From: Bacillota bacterium
GTDB lineage: Bacteria > Bacillota > Clostridia > Lachnospirales > Lachnospiraceae
NCBI GenBank assembly: GCA_023413555.1
Contig: JAEZPG010000021.1
Location: 1-59,104 of the forward strand
Direction: 5' to 3'
Length of the DNA stretch: 59,104 bases
The notes below the pieces were generated by a model that was given only the letters and a program-made list of their open reading frames with translations, was not told the origin of the DNA and made no database searches. A program made the translations under genes and the position numbers. The first letter of the stretch is position 1, and every line of letters begins with the position of its first letter. Shown here piece by piece: positions 27,564 to 36,654 of the stretch.

Positions 27564-27738
27564 ATTGGCACACAAACAATTATGGAAAACTCTTTTTTGT
27601 TCTGGATAATGTTATTCATATATTTATATAAGAAGAGATAATAAATATAATCAAATATATTAATTTAATTCATAAAAGAGTTTATGTTACAATAGTTTAA
27701 GATGAAGATGATATCCCAACAATTTGGAGGTTATAACA

Positions 27739-30700
27739 ATGAGTAATGTCAGAAGAATTTATGTGGAAAAGAAGCAGCCATATGCCATTCGTGCAAAGGA
27801 ACTAAAGCATGAAATAAAGAGATATTTAAATATAAAAACCCTTGATCAAGTGCGAGTTTTAATTCGCTATGATATAGAGAATGTAAGTGAAGAAACTTAC
27901 AAAAAAGCTTTAGGAATTGTGTTTTCGGAGCCTCCTGTAGATATCTTATACCAAGAAACCTTTTCAAGGGAAGTTAGAGATATGGTATTTTCTGTAGAAT
28001 ATCTCCCAGGACAATTTGATCAGAGGGCGGATTCTGCAGAACAGTGTGTGAAACTGTTGAAAGAAAGTGAAGCTCCAGTGATTCGCTCTGCAACAACTTA
28101 TGTACTATCTGGTCAACTTACTGAAGAAGAATTTGCTAAAGTAAAGGCATATTGTATCAATCCTGTTGATTCTAGAGAAACTGATGAAATTAAACCAGAG
28201 ACTCTTTCTACAGTTTTTGAGGAACCAGCTGATGTGGCAATCTTTGATGGGTTTATTGGTATGAAGGAAGAGGAGTTAAAGAGTCTTTATCTGTCTTTGA
28301 ATCTGGCTATGACCTTTAAGGACTTTTTACACATTCAGAAGTATTTTGCTGAAAGTGAAAAGAGAGATCCTTCCAAAACGGAGATTCGTGTACTAGATAC
28401 CTATTGGTCAGATCACTGCAGACATACTACCTTTTTAACTGAATTAACTGATGTTAAGATTGAGGATGGTTACTTCAAGGCTCCTGTAGTGAAAAGTTAT
28501 GAAGAATATATGGCAGCAAGAGAAGAAATCTATGGTGGTCGGAAAGATAAGTTTGTGTCCCTTATGGATCTTGCGCTAATTGCAATGCGGAAGCTAAAAA
28601 AAGAGGGCAAGCTTCAGGATCTGGAGGAAAGTGATGAAATTAATGCATGTTCCATCGTAGTTCCCGTTGAAATAGATGGAAAGACAGAGGAATGGTTGAT
28701 TTTCTTTAAGAATGAGACACACAATCATCCAACTGAGATAGAGCCATTTGGTGGTGCAGCAACCTGCTTAGGTGGAGCAATTCGTGATCCACTTTCCGGT
28801 CGTGGCTATGTATATCAGGCAATGCGTGTTACTGGAGCTGCTGATCCAACCATTTCCTTAAAAGATACTTTAAAGGGAAAACTTCCACAAAGAAAGATTG
28901 TAACTGGAGCAGCTCAAGGCTATTCTTCTTACGGTAATCAGATTGGTCTTGCTACCGGCCTTGTAAGTGAGGTGTACCATCCTAATTATGTGGCAAAGCG
29001 TATGGAAATTGGTGCTGTAATGGGTGCTGCCCCAAGAAAGAATGTAATTCGGTTGAATTCTGATCCAGGAGACCAGATTATTCTTCTTGGCGGAAGAACC
29101 GGGCGCGATGGCTGTGGCGGTGCAACTGGATCCTCTAAGGTTCATACGGAAAAGTCCATTTCCACTTGTGGTGCTGAGGTACAAAAGGGTAATGCCCCTA
29201 CTGAACGTAAGATTCAAAGATTATTTAGAAGAACAGAAGTAAGTTCAATTATAAAGAAATGTAATGATTTTGGTGCAGGTGGTGTTTCTGTAGCTATTGG
29301 TGAGTTGGCTGATGGCCTTCATATTTATCTTGATAAGATACCTAAAAAATATGCCGGTCTGGATGGAACAGAGTTAGCTATTTCTGAATCTCAAGAGCGT
29401 ATGGCAGTTGTGGTAGATCCTAAAGATGTAGATGCTATGCTACAGTATGCTGAGGAAGAAAATCTTGAGGCAGTGGTAGCTGCTGAGGTTACTAAAGAGC
29501 CTAGACTTGTGATGATCTGGAGAGGTAAGGAAATTGTTAACATAGAGAGAGCTTTTTTAGATACCAATGGTGCTCATCAAGAAATCCGTGTATGTATTAC
29601 AATGCCTGATGAAAATAATAACTATTTAACCAAGACAGAGCCTGTTTGCGATGTGAAGAAGAAATGGTTAGATACCTTAAGTGACTTGAATGTATGCAGT
29701 CAGAAGGGGTTAGTGGAAATGTTTGACTCCTCTATTGGAGCTGCATCTGTGTTAATGCCTTATGGCGGTAAATATCAATTAACTCCTACCCAGACTATGG
29801 TTGCTAAGCTTCCGATGGATAACGGAAGCTGTGATACTGTGACAATGATGAGTTATGGATTAGATCCTTATCTTTCAAGCTGGAGCCCTTACCATGGTTC
29901 CTTATATTCCATTCTATCTTCTGTTGCTAAGATAGTTGCAGCCGGTGGAGATTATAAGAAGATTCGTTTTACTTTTCAGGAATACTTTGAACGCCTTGGG
30001 GAGGATCCAAAGCGTTGGGGACAGCCAATGGCATCCCTACTGGGAGCATTTGAAGCGCAGATGCGTCTTGGACTCCCTAGTATAGGAGGTAAGGACAGTA
30101 TGTCCGGTACCTTTAATGATATTGATGTGCCTCCTACTCTTTGTTCTTTTGCTGTTGATGTAGCAAAGGTTCAGGATATAGTCACTCCTGAATTTAAGAA
30201 AGCCGGTCATAAGCTTATTCTCTTTAAGACCAATGCAGATGCTTACAGTGTTCCGGATTTTGATCAGATTAAAGAGCTATATTCTAAGATAACGGCTTAC
30301 GTCAATAAAAAGGTATTACAGGCAACATATGCTATTGGCTTTGGTGGACTTGCAGAAGCAGTGTCTAAGATGGCATTTGGTAATAAGATTGGTGTACGTA
30401 TAGTAGAAAATACATCCACAGAAGAGTTGTTTAAGCCGGCTTATGGAAGTATTGTAGCAGAAGTAGCCGAAGAAGACTTGGATAAAATTACAGTAGAGTA
30501 TACAGTTGTTGGTGAGACTTTAGAAGATCCTAAGTTTGTATATGGTGATATGAACATCACGATAGAGGAGGCACTTGTGGCTTGGACAAACTCATTGGAA
30601 AAAGTATTTCCAACAAAGAGTGACGTTGAGCAGACCAAGATTACTACAGGTTTATATGATGCAAAGAACATATATGTATCAAAAAATAAGATTGCGAAGC

Positions 30701-31497
30701 CTAATGTTTTTATTCCTGTTTTTCCTGGAACCAACTGTGAGTATGACAGCAAAAAAGCATTTGAAGTGGCAGGAGCATCTGTAAATACTGTGGTATTTAA
30801 GAATATGAGTGAGCAGAATATCACAGATTCTGTTGAAGCTTATATCAAGGCTATTCAGCAAGCCCAGATTCTTATGTTCCCAGGAGGATTTAGTGCAGGT
30901 GATGAACCAGATGGTTCAGCCAAATTCATTGCTTCTGCGTTCCGTAATCCAGGTATCATGGAGGCAGTTCATGACCTGCTTAATAAACGTGACGGTTTAA
31001 TCCTCGGTATTTGTAACGGATTCCAAGCATTGATTAAACTGGGGTTGGTACCAAATGGTCAGATACTCCCTCAAACAGAGGATGCTCCAACGCTTGCCCG
31101 TAATAGTATAGGTCGCCACATCAGTAAATCTGTCTATACAAAGGTTGTAACCAATAAATCACCTTGGTTAATGCAGGCAAAGCTTGGTGGTGTATATGTC
31201 ATTCCAGCATCCCATGGGGAAGGTCGCTTTGTGGCAAATGAAGAATGTATTCAGAAATTATTTGCTAATGGACAGGTTGCTACTCAATATGTTGATTTGA
31301 CAGGTAATCCTACCATGGATGAGGATTTTAATCCAAATGGTAGCTATTATGCGATTGAAGGTATCACAAGTCCTGACGGACGTGTCCTTGGTAAAATGGC
31401 ACATTCTGAACGTCGTGGAGATGGTGTTGCTCTAAATATTGTAGGTGACCAGAACCAACATATCTTTGAATCTGGTGTAGCTTATTTTACAAAATAA
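27739..31497 (+). CDS. purL: Phosphoribosylformylglycinamidine synthase, PurL-PurQ fusion
   Basis: The 1252-residue large-type FGAM synthase converts FGAR, glutamine and ATP to FGAM in purine synthesis. After an N-terminal PurS-like part come two AIRS-type halves (first with DHCRHTTF and NETHNHPTEIEPFGGAATC, GGRTGRDGCGGATGSS; second with GGKDSMSG). A C-terminal glutaminase follows (about 990-1252) with FPGTNCEYD, the nucleophile Cys in GICNGFQALIKLGL, and the SHGEGRF His. ATG 27739 follows TTGGAGG. It stands alone here, outside any pur operon. No purine riboswitch was recognised upstream. Confidence 0.96.
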   Translation: MSNVRRIYVEKKQPYAIRAKELKHEIKRYLNIKTLDQVRVLIRYDIENVSEETYKKALGIVFSEPPVDILYQETFSREVRDMVFSVEYLPGQFDQRADSAEQCVKLLKESEAPVIRSATTYVLSGQLTEEEFAKVKAYCINPVDSRETDEIKPETLSTVFEEPADVAIFDGFIGMKEEELKSLYLSLNLAMTFKDFLHIQKYFAESEKRDPSKTEIRVLDTYWSDHCRHTTFLTELTDVKIEDGYFKAPVVKSYEEYMAAREEIYGGRKDKFVSLMDLALIAMRKLKKEGKLQDLEESDEINACSIVVPVEIDGKTEEWLIFFKNETHNHPTEIEPFGGAATCLGGAIRDPLSGRGYVYQAMRVTGAADPTISLKDTLKGKLPQRKIVTGAAQGYSSYGNQIGLATGLVSEVYHPNYVAKRMEIGAVMGAAPRKNVIRLNSDPGDQIILLGGRTGRDGCGGATGSSKVHTEKSISTCGAEVQKGNAPTERKIQRLFRRTEVSSIIKKCNDFGAGGVSVAIGELADGLHIYLDKIPKKYAGLDGTELAISESQERMAVVVDPKDVDAMLQYAEEENLEAVVAAEVTKEPRLVMIWRGKEIVNIERAFLDTNGAHQEIRVCITMPDENNNYLTKTEPVCDVKKKWLDTLSDLNVCSQKGLVEMFDSSIGAASVLMPYGGKYQLTPTQTMVAKLPMDNGSCDTVTMMSYGLDPYLSSWSPYHGSLYSILSSVAKIVAAGGDYKKIRFTFQEYFERLGEDPKRWGQPMASLLGAFEAQMRLGLPSIGGKDSMSGTFNDIDVPPTLCSFAVDVAKVQDIVTPEFKKAGHKLILFKTNADAYSVPDFDQIKELYSKITAYVNKKVLQATYAIGFGGLAEAVSKMAFGNKIGVRIVENTSTEELFKPAYGSIVAEVAEEDLDKITVEYTVVGETLEDPKFVYGDMNITIEEALVAWTNSLEKVFPTKSDVEQTKITTGLYDAKNIYVSKNKIAKPNVFIPVFPGTNCEYDSKKAFEVAGASVNTVVFKNMSEQNITDSVEAYIKAIQQAQILMFPGGFSAGDEPDGSAKFIASAFRNPGIMEAVHDLLNKRDGLILGICNGFQALIKLGLVPNGQILPQTEDAPTLARNSIGRHISKSVYTKVVTNKSPWLMQAKLGGVYVIPASHGEGRFVANEECIQKLFANGQVATQYVDLTGNPTMDEDFNPNGSYYAIEGITSPDGRVLGKMAHSERRGDGVALNIVGDQNQHIFESGVAYFTK

Positions 31498-31513
31498 ATA
31501 GGATACTAAAGGT

Positions 31514-31556
31514 AAGAGTTGATGCTAGGATAAGCTGGCATCAACTCTTGTTTGTT
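31514..31556 (+). terminator. Terminator after purL
   Basis: A 12-bp perfect stem (31514-31525 with 31538-31549) is followed by a T-rich stretch. Confidence 0.85.
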
Positions 31557-31688
31557 ATAACTATTAGATTATTTCATGCAAATCTATAAATAAATTCTGA
31601 TAGGATAAATTGTAGAAAAATCTTTAAAAATAAATACAATTTAGGTATAATGGTATTAATCTCTGATAATATTTGGGAGGTGAGGAAA

Positions 31689-32552
31689 ATGCATGAGTAC
31701 GATATTACATATGATGATTTGAATCCGACTATATTCTTTGCTAGTAAAGAGAAAATGGTTAAGGATGCCCACTACCATAACCATGATTTTGCAGAGATCA
31801 CATATATATTATCAGGAACCGGCAAATATTTTATTGAAGGGTCTATATATGATGTGATCGCCGGAGATTTAATTATGTGCAATCCAGGTGTTAAGCATCA
31901 TAACATAGTAGTGAATGAGAAAGAGCCAACAGTGGAGGTGTTTATTGGCTTTACTAACTTCAAATTCAAAAATATGCCCACAAATTCTATTATTCTACAT
32001 AATAATGAATACATCATGCATACCTCAGGCTATCTGAAGAAGGAGATTAGCAAAATATGTTGGGAAATGGTAACAGAGCAGATGGGTGACCAAGTTGGAA
32101 AATACTTTATGCTTAAGGCCCAACTTATGAAAGTACTATTACTTATCATACGTGAGTTATTAGGTGGAGAAATGCAGGAAAAACAGAATAGTTATAATTT
32201 TGAGTCGTATAACAAGAATTATGTTGTGAGAAGAATTGTTACATACCTAGATGAGAACTATGCAAGCAAGATATCTCTGGATAAAATTGCTCGTAATATG
32301 TATCTTAGTCCAGTATATATATCAAAAATATTTAAAGAGGAGACTGGGGAATCTCCAATCAATTACTTAATTAAAATTCGTTTAGAAAAGGCAAGAGATA
32401 TTCTGATGAGTGGCGAAGATGGCAGCATAAAAACCATCGCCAATAGCGTTGGTTATGATGATGTCTATCATTTTAGCAAGTTGTTTAAGAAACATTATGG
32501 AATTTCACCTTTGTACTATCGTAAGACAAGAGGAAAGGTAAATTCAAGATAA
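31689..32552 (+). CDS. AraC-family transcriptional regulator
   Basis: The 287-residue regulator has an N-terminal cupin sensor (about 15-100; HYHNHDFAEITYILSGTGKY with metal-type His residues, and CNPGVKHHN) and a C-terminal double helix-turn-helix (about 185-285; ISLDKIARNMYLSPVYISKIFKEETGESPINYL, then IKTIANSVGYDDVYHFSKLFKKHYGISPLYYR). This layout is typical of sugar-responsive regulators. ATG 31689 follows GGGAGGTGAGG; the frame is open from 31650. It is closed by its own hairpin and no sugar gene adjoins it, so targets are unknown. Confidence 0.9.
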   Translation: MHEYDITYDDLNPTIFFASKEKMVKDAHYHNHDFAEITYILSGTGKYFIEGSIYDVIAGDLIMCNPGVKHHNIVVNEKEPTVEVFIGFTNFKFKNMPTNSIILHNNEYIMHTSGYLKKEISKICWEMVTEQMGDQVGKYFMLKAQLMKVLLLIIRELLGGEMQEKQNSYNFESYNKNYVVRRIVTYLDENYASKISLDKIARNMYLSPVYISKIFKEETGESPINYLIKIRLEKARDILMSGEDGSIKTIANSVGYDDVYHFSKLFKKHYGISPLYYRKTRGKVNSR

Positions 32553-32561
32553 GATAGTGTT

Positions 32562-32603
32562 AAGGATGGAGAAGGCATAGAAGTAGATGTCTTTTTCATC
32601 CTT
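32562..32603 (+). terminator. Long hairpin after the AraC gene
   Basis: A 17-bp stem with three G-U pairs spans 32562-32603. The T tract after it is poor, so termination is likely but not certain. Confidence 0.55.
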
Positions 32604-32742
32604 TATCTTATGGTTAAGAAATGTCCAAGTAGTGAAGAATGTGGGTATAAACCTAAAATGAAGAACATATGATAAATAATATAGGGAGACGTTTCGTGCA
32701 TTAGATAATCTCACAAAAAAAAGTGAATAAAAATTATGAAAA

Positions 32743-32771
32743 TTGTGAAAAAATATCGAAATAGTTATGCT
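32743..32771 (+). promoter_or_regulatory. Promoter for the nitroreductase-like gene
   Basis: TTGTGA (32743-32748) and TATGCT (32766-32771) are 17 bases apart, about 60 bases before the start codon. Confidence 0.5.
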
Positions 32772-32833
32772 ACACTTAATATAGAAAGAATTTAAGATTA
32801 ATTATTTAATATAGATGAGAGGCGTTTTAATCC

Positions 32834-33649
32834 ATGGACTTTTATGAGGCAATTAATTGCAAGGGTTGGACGAAATCCTTTGTAATGGACGAGTTGCAGC
32901 CTGATATGGAAGAGAAAATTATTAATTATTCCAAATTCCTTAGGGGTTTTGATTCAGAGAATAAGGATCGTTTTGCCATAGTACGTTATAAAGATATTAA
33001 AAGAAGTCACAATGATTGGTTTATTGACAAAGCTCCTTATTATATGATTATCTACCTAGATGATTTACAAAAGCAGCTGATGAACGCTGGCTATATTATG
33101 GGACAATTGGCATTATATTTAATGACGAAAGAAATTGGTTCTTGTATTCTTGGTGTTAAAAAGATAAAAAAAGTAGAGGACAGAGAATTTCTAAAGGCTG
33201 CGATGGTATTATCAACAGATGAAAATGAGGAGTCTGGAACCTGGATGGTTATTATGGCTTTCGGCAAACCCCAGCACCGCTTAAGACAATATTCCAAGGC
33301 AGTTAATAAACTTCTCGTAGAAAGGAAATGCATCTATAAAAGTAATACCGACGCCAGTATTAGTGCTATCCTATTGGCTTCTGCCCATGTGCCATCCAGA
33401 CTGATCTTTAGTCCATTTCGCTACGTGATAAGTGATAATAGGGTTCATGTATATACTAAAAATGATGCAATAATGACAAGCTTCCAGCGGAGTGCTGTGT
33501 GGCTAGAATGTGGAATTATGCTGGCTTACCTTGGTATGAAAGCAGAAGAGCTATGGAAGAGTATGAACATAAAACAGGTACAGCGTCTTGCTGAGAAAGA
33601 GTTGAACCATTTTCAGTATTTGATCAGTTTGTTTTTTGAGAATCAATAA
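32834..33649 (+). CDS. Nitroreductase-like protein (TM1586 type)
   Basis: A 271-residue protein resembling the putative TM1586-type nitroreductases, flavin proteins with two similar halves. The first half starts with DFYEAINCKGWTKSF and has KAPYYMIIYLDD and a GYIMGQLALYLMTKEIGSCILG segment. The second has RLIFSPFRYVISDNRVHVYTKN and SAVWLECGIMLAYLGMKAEE, a pattern of pseudo-dimeric FMN enzymes. No substrate can be assigned. The start is ATG 32834 with GAGAGGCG upstream. It is the last gene before the tRNA-Gly accessory region. Confidence 0.7.
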   Translation: MDFYEAINCKGWTKSFVMDELQPDMEEKIINYSKFLRGFDSENKDRFAIVRYKDIKRSHNDWFIDKAPYYMIIYLDDLQKQLMNAGYIMGQLALYLMTKEIGSCILGVKKIKKVEDREFLKAAMVLSTDENEESGTWMVIMAFGKPQHRLRQYSKAVNKLLVERKCIYKSNTDASISAILLASAHVPSRLIFSPFRYVISDNRVHVYTKNDAIMTSFQRSAVWLECGIMLAYLGMKAEELWKSMNIKQVQRLAEKELNHFQYLISLFFENQ

Positions 33650-33696
33650 TTCAACCAATTGTACAAAAAGTTTGTAAAAAACACTACAATTATATG

Positions 33697-33725
33697 TTGA
33701 CATGAAGTTATTCCTATAGTATAAT
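33697..33725 (+). promoter_or_regulatory. Promoter of the first tRNA-Gly
   Basis: A consensus TTGACA (33697-33702) and TATAAT (33720-33725) are 17 bases apart, 31 bases before the tRNA. Confidence 0.8.
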
Positions 33726-33756
33726 TTTAAATGTCGTTGACATACGACTGATATAC

Positions 33757-33828
33757 GCGCGAGTGGCTCAGTGGTGGAGTATCGCCTTGCCAAGGCGAGG
33801 GTCGCGGGTTCGAATCCCGTCTCGCGCT
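33757..33828 (+). tRNA. tRNA-Gly(GCC), copy 1
   Basis: The 72-nt tRNA has acceptor stem GCGCGAG/CTCGCGC, anticodon stem TCGCC/GGCGA with loop TTGCCAA (anticodon GCC at 33789-33791), and T arm CGGGTTCGAATCCCG. It is identical over its length to copy 2 at 50159. No CCA is encoded. Its 3' end is the presumed attachment site of the integrase family found downstream. Confidence 0.96.
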
Positions 33829-33833
33829 TTATA

Positions 33834-33874
33834 ACTAAGAAAGGGTATCCGTAAAGGATACCCTTTCTTAGTTT
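33834..33874 (+). terminator. Terminator after tRNA-Gly copy 1
   Basis: A 17-bp perfect stem (33834-33850 with 33856-33872) with a 5-base loop ends in TTT. The same hairpin follows tRNA copy 2. Confidence 0.88.
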
Positions 33875-33970
33875 CGGAGCCCAATCCTGGGCTCCGAGTT
33901 CGAATGTCTCCGCTTCGCTCCGGTCCGCGCAGAACCAAGGTCCCCTGGACCTTGTGCGCCGTCTCGCGCT
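33875..33970 (+). repeat. tRNA-Gly tail module, copy A
   Basis: This 96-base module begins with the hairpin CGGAGCCCA/TGGGCTCCG (33875-33896). It then repeats part of the tRNA T arm (GTTCGAAT, 33898-33905) and ends with the tRNA 3' end GTCTCGCGCT (33961-33970). The two tRNA-derived pieces are split by about 55 bases containing a nested hairpin: GCGCA/TGCGC around CAAGGTCC/GGACCTTG at 33927-33959. Near-identical modules lie at 50276 and, without the first hairpin, at 35978. It probably records past integration at the tRNA. Confidence 0.85.
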
Positions 33971-33982
33971 TACTTGGTTTAG

Positions 33983-34022
33983 AGTGTCAAATCCTCAAAT
34001 ATAAGGGATTGACACTTTTTTT
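33983..34022 (+). terminator. Second terminator in the tRNA-Gly tail
   Basis: AGTGTCAAATCC pairs with GGGATTGACACT and runs into seven T. The equivalent hairpin after tRNA copy 2 is at 50382-50419. It may end transcription of the tail or, in the other direction, of the integrase region. Confidence 0.7.
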
Positions 34023-34035
34023 GTCTTAAAATACA

Positions 34036-34064
34036 TGTTGTCAAACGACCTTTTCTGATGTCAG
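34036..34064. repeat. TGTTGTCA-type arm repeats, copy A
   Basis: TGTTGTCA at 34036-34043 is followed 20 bases on by TGATGTCA, just outside the 3' end of the integrase remnant. The same pair lies at 50439-50466 beside the larger integrase. Such short direct repeats near an integrase gene resemble arm-type binding sites. Confidence 0.55.
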
Positions 34065-34066
34065 AT

Positions 34067-34213
34067 TTAAATGGCTATTTCCTTCTGTTCACGAAGAGCT
34101 TTGGTATTAAACTTCTGATTTAGAATATAGTTCTTCTCCGTGGTACTAATGTCTTTGTGCCCTAACAGATAAGAAATCGTCTTGGTTGGAATATTCCCGT
34201 CGTGCAGCTCTGT
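34067..34213 (-). pseudogene. Remnant of tyrosine integrase (C-terminal 49 codons)
   Basis: About 147 bases closely match the 3' end of the integrase gene at 50470, including the stop codon and the region of the LGHKDISTTEKNYILNQ segment. Homology stops near 34213 and the rest of the gene is missing, so the protein cannot be made whole. Its position relative to tRNA-Gly copy 1 is the same as that of the larger integrase relative to copy 2, which shows that both loci were targets of the same element family. Confidence 0.85.
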
Positions 34214-34908
34214 ATGTACTCAACTATAAATATTATTTAAGGTAATTTCTTTTGAATGTTTCTCTGAAATCTTGTCTTGATGTTAGGTACGACCAATCGA
34301 AAGCTTGCTATCCAAGGTTTGTTTTATTTGGTCAACGGGTATCTGTTAAAGCTAAGCAAAACCCACTCTTATTAAGGAATAATTCTATTCCTACAATCTT
34401 ATGGACGATTGTTTGCCACCAAATACCCGTTTGTTATAAATTATATATGTTTCTGTTTATTGTCATTTTCATACATTCTAGTGGCATTTGTTGCATGAAA
34501 TTTTCTCTTTCGAATCCTTTAAAAAGGATTACTGCTTATTGCATCAGTTCTCCTTAAGAATCATCGCGTTCAGACACGGAGTATTATTTCATCGAAATTG
34601 GGCATTCACTCAATTTGTTCTTCGAACATCTTGTGTTCACTATACTCGTTTTATGCTATCAACTGATTTTGTTTAAATAAAATATCTGTGTTAAATACGA
34701 TTTTGTTTTCTCCTGTTTTCTTTGATAAACAAAATATGATTGAGCCGATTATATGATATCTGAAAAAATGGAATAAAAAAGCCAATAAACGTTTACTCAT
34801 ACATAAATGTGATGCGTAACTGCTATTGGAATATGTTTGCATATCTGAAAGAGAATGATATAATGAAGTATGTTGTAGAAACAAAAAGAATTTCGTGGAG
34901 GTCTATTG
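34214..34908. other. Degraded spacer without a recognisable gene
   Basis: I recognise no protein in these 695 bases; short open frames here have no family features or ribosome sites. ACGGGTAT at about 34337 and ATACCCGT at about 34424 form an inverted pair. A promoter (TTGCAT at 34837, TATAAT at 34859, 16 bases apart) sits at the right end and faces the flavodoxin-like pseudogene. Confidence 0.5.
34837..34864 (+). promoter_or_regulatory. Promoter before the flavodoxin-like pseudogene
   Basis: TTGCAT (34837-34842) and a perfect TATAAT (34859-34864) are 16 bases apart, 45 bases before the ATG. Confidence 0.55.
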
Positions 34909-35346
34909 ATGAATGTTTTACTGATAAACTGTAGCCCTGTCAATAATGGATCTACAGCCGAAATAATAAATGTTATAAACTCAATATTGAGAACAAAATA
35001 AGATATTAGAAACATTTACATTGATGATTATGTAATAAAGTTCTGCAAAGGGTGTAGGACCTGTCATAAAACAGCAAAATGCATACAAAATGATAATGTT
35101 CTAAACGTTATTGAAGAATAATCTTTGGCTGATAGTATTATTTCGGTAGCACCATCTTATTGGGCTGATATTCCAGGACAATTTAAAGCATTTATTGACA
35201 GATGTACACCTTGTTGTAATACACATAAATTAAATGGGAATAATTCCTACTGTTAGTTTGGGGCTCTGCTTTGTCAAGTATAAAGTTGATGTTGAAAGCA
35301 AAAGAAGTGAAATAGAAGAGTTTTGTAATAAAATTATGAATGTTTA
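34909..35346 (+). pseudogene. Flavodoxin / NADPH-dependent FMN reductase family pseudogene
   Basis: The translation reads MNVLLINCSPVNNGSTAEI (a flavin-phosphate loop), then KFCKGCRTCHKTAKC and SIISVAPSYWADIPGQFKAFIDRCTP, the hallmarks of small flavodoxin-fold oxidoreductases. Two in-frame TAA codons interrupt it (after ILRTK and after VIEE). A frameshift plus an internal deletion follow before the C-terminal piece that ends at 35346. A promoter and a GTGGAGG site remain. It is certainly non-functional as a whole protein. Confidence 0.85.
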
Positions 35347-35441
35347 GTTTTACATATACAATCAAGCTAATTAATCAAATTGGAATGCAGAAATTTATAG
35401 AAGCTTTGTTATTCCATGAAACTTAGTATTTTAAGGAGAAA

Positions 35442-35900
35442 ATGAAAATGGAAATTATGAGTTTGAAAAAAGATAATATTCCAGCTGTTATGGAATTGCT
35501 CTCGAATGGAAAACCATATGTCCTTCTCCATCATGACTATGTTTATTGGATAATGGAAGGGTATTTTCCTTCAAGTAATTATGTGGTATCAGAAGAAAAT
35601 AAGGTAATTGGTTTTATATGTGCACTCCCATCAATAGATAAAAAATGTTATTTTATATGGCAAATAGTAGTAGATGTTGACTATCGTGGTAAAAAGGTAG
35701 CATCTATATTAGTTGATCGTATTATCGAAGAGACAAAAAATAATGGATATAACAAATTAGAATTAACCATAAACCGAGACAATAAGGCAAGTTATAAATT
35801 GTTCGAGCGCACAGCTATTGAACATAATAGTAGCCTAAAAAAGATAGGTGAGTATAAATATAAAGATTTAAACGATATTTTATATTCCATTGAATTATGA
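35442..35900 (+). CDS. GNAT-family N-acetyltransferase
   Basis: The 152-residue protein has the GNAT fold. The acetyl-CoA-binding motif A follows beta strand FIWQIVVDVDYRGKKVASILVDRII, where YRGKKVA is the Q/R-x-x-G-x-A loop, and KLELTINRDNKASYKLFER forms motif B. The spacing and the WQIVVD strand recall EctA-type diaminobutyrate acetyltransferases, but no ectoine genes adjoin it, so the substrate is unknown. The ATG follows AAGGAGA and the frame is intact among decayed neighbours. It lies just inside the tRNA tail module at 35978, as a cargo gene of the first integrative unit would. Confidence 0.82.
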   Translation: MKMEIMSLKKDNIPAVMELLSNGKPYVLLHHDYVYWIMEGYFPSSNYVVSEENKVIGFICALPSIDKKCYFIWQIVVDVDYRGKKVASILVDRIIEETKNNGYNKLELTINRDNKASYKLFERTAIEHNSSLKKIGEYKYKDLNDILYSIEL

Positions 35901-35977
35901 TTCTAATCGGTTGAGTACCCTTATGAGTACGTAAAAATTGGATGTGCTGGAAAGTCCCTTTCTATCTGTATTATTAC

Positions 35978-36061
35978 GAGTGTCGCGGCTTCGAATGTCT
36001 CCGCTTCGCTCCGGTCCGCGCAAAACCAAGGTCCCCCGTACCTTGTACGCCGTCTCGCATT
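35978..36061 (+). repeat. tRNA-Gly tail module, copy B (probable old right attachment site)
   Basis: It starts with a T-arm echo (CGGCTTCGAAT) and carries the same split insert and nested hairpin as copies A and C, with substitutions that weaken the stems (TACCTTG, TACGC). It ends CCGTCTCGCATTT. The first hairpin and the tRNA terminator are absent. A CTTTCTAT box 24 bases before the TTCGAAT echo matches the CTTTCTAT box before the right end at 56020. This supports a right-end attachment site for the unit that begins at tRNA copy 1. Confidence 0.72.
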
Positions 36062-36119
36062 TAGATGAAATTGGTCGTCGGTCCTTATAAAATAAAAATT
36101 CGCCATTTTAGTACCATAT

Positions 36120-36510
36120 AAGTGTAGTTGTTAGAGAGTAATTAGCGTAGGAATTGATGTATCAAAGGGTAAAAGCATTGTTGAATCTAACACATATGTT
36201 TGATTATACAATGCTTGGAGTTAATGGGAAATTCAACAGTTGATATGAAGGTAATGGTAGAGATAAATTTTTCGATTTTGTGGAGAAATACTGTCATTAT
36301 GATAACATTACAGTAATGTCAGGTGATGAGTTTGTTGATGATTATATTCAATGGACCAAGGAAAAGAAATACCATCAGAATAGATCAAAGGCCATTGAAG
36401 TCTATGAACTAGCATCTGATGGTAAGTTCAAACGACAAGCAAAGATTATTGGATTAAATAAATTGTTAAAGATTTATTACGCTAGAGTGAGTGATATTTA
36501 TAAGAAATAA
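36120..36510 (+). pseudogene. IS110-family transposase remnant
   Basis: The first piece reads VGIDVSKGKSIVES (36147 onward), the N-terminal DEDD-type start of IS110 transposases, and stops at TGA. A second frame from about 36240 to 36510 reads GNGRDKFFDFVEKYC, then IQWTKEKKYHQNRSKAIEVYELASDG and LLKIYYARVSDIYKK, an internal IS110 region. The catalytic core and the C-terminal Ser-bearing domain are missing. It is an insertion sequence relic. Confidence 0.75.
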
Positions 36511-36591
36511 GAGAACAAAACACATGATATAGGAGGCTGATGCAAATCAGTTTTTTTGTCGTGTCTGAAATATATAAAATAACGAAAAGAG

Positions 36592-36642
36592 AAAACCTGC
36601 AAGAAAAATCATTTTAGTACTTGATTTTTCTTAGCAGGTTTT
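36592..36642. terminator. Strong bidirectional hairpin
   Basis: AAAACCTGC plus AAGAAAAATCA on the left pairs with TGATTTTTCTT plus GCAGGTTTT on the right with a one-base bulge, a stem of about 20 bp. A and T tails on the two sides allow termination in both directions. It lies between the IS110 relic and the 3' end of the AraC relic. Confidence 0.65.
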
Positions 36643-36654
36643 GTTGCGCATTAT

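Noticed and set aside
27564..27738. Purine riboswitch upstream of purL
   Set aside because: I could not find the conserved three-way junction words or pairing; the stretch is AT-rich without a clear aptamer.
34252..34557. A 101-codon plus-strand frame in the degraded spacer
   Set aside because: It has no ribosome binding site, an odd composition rich in Cys, Ile and Phe, and no family resemblance; it is probably chance in AT-rich DNA.
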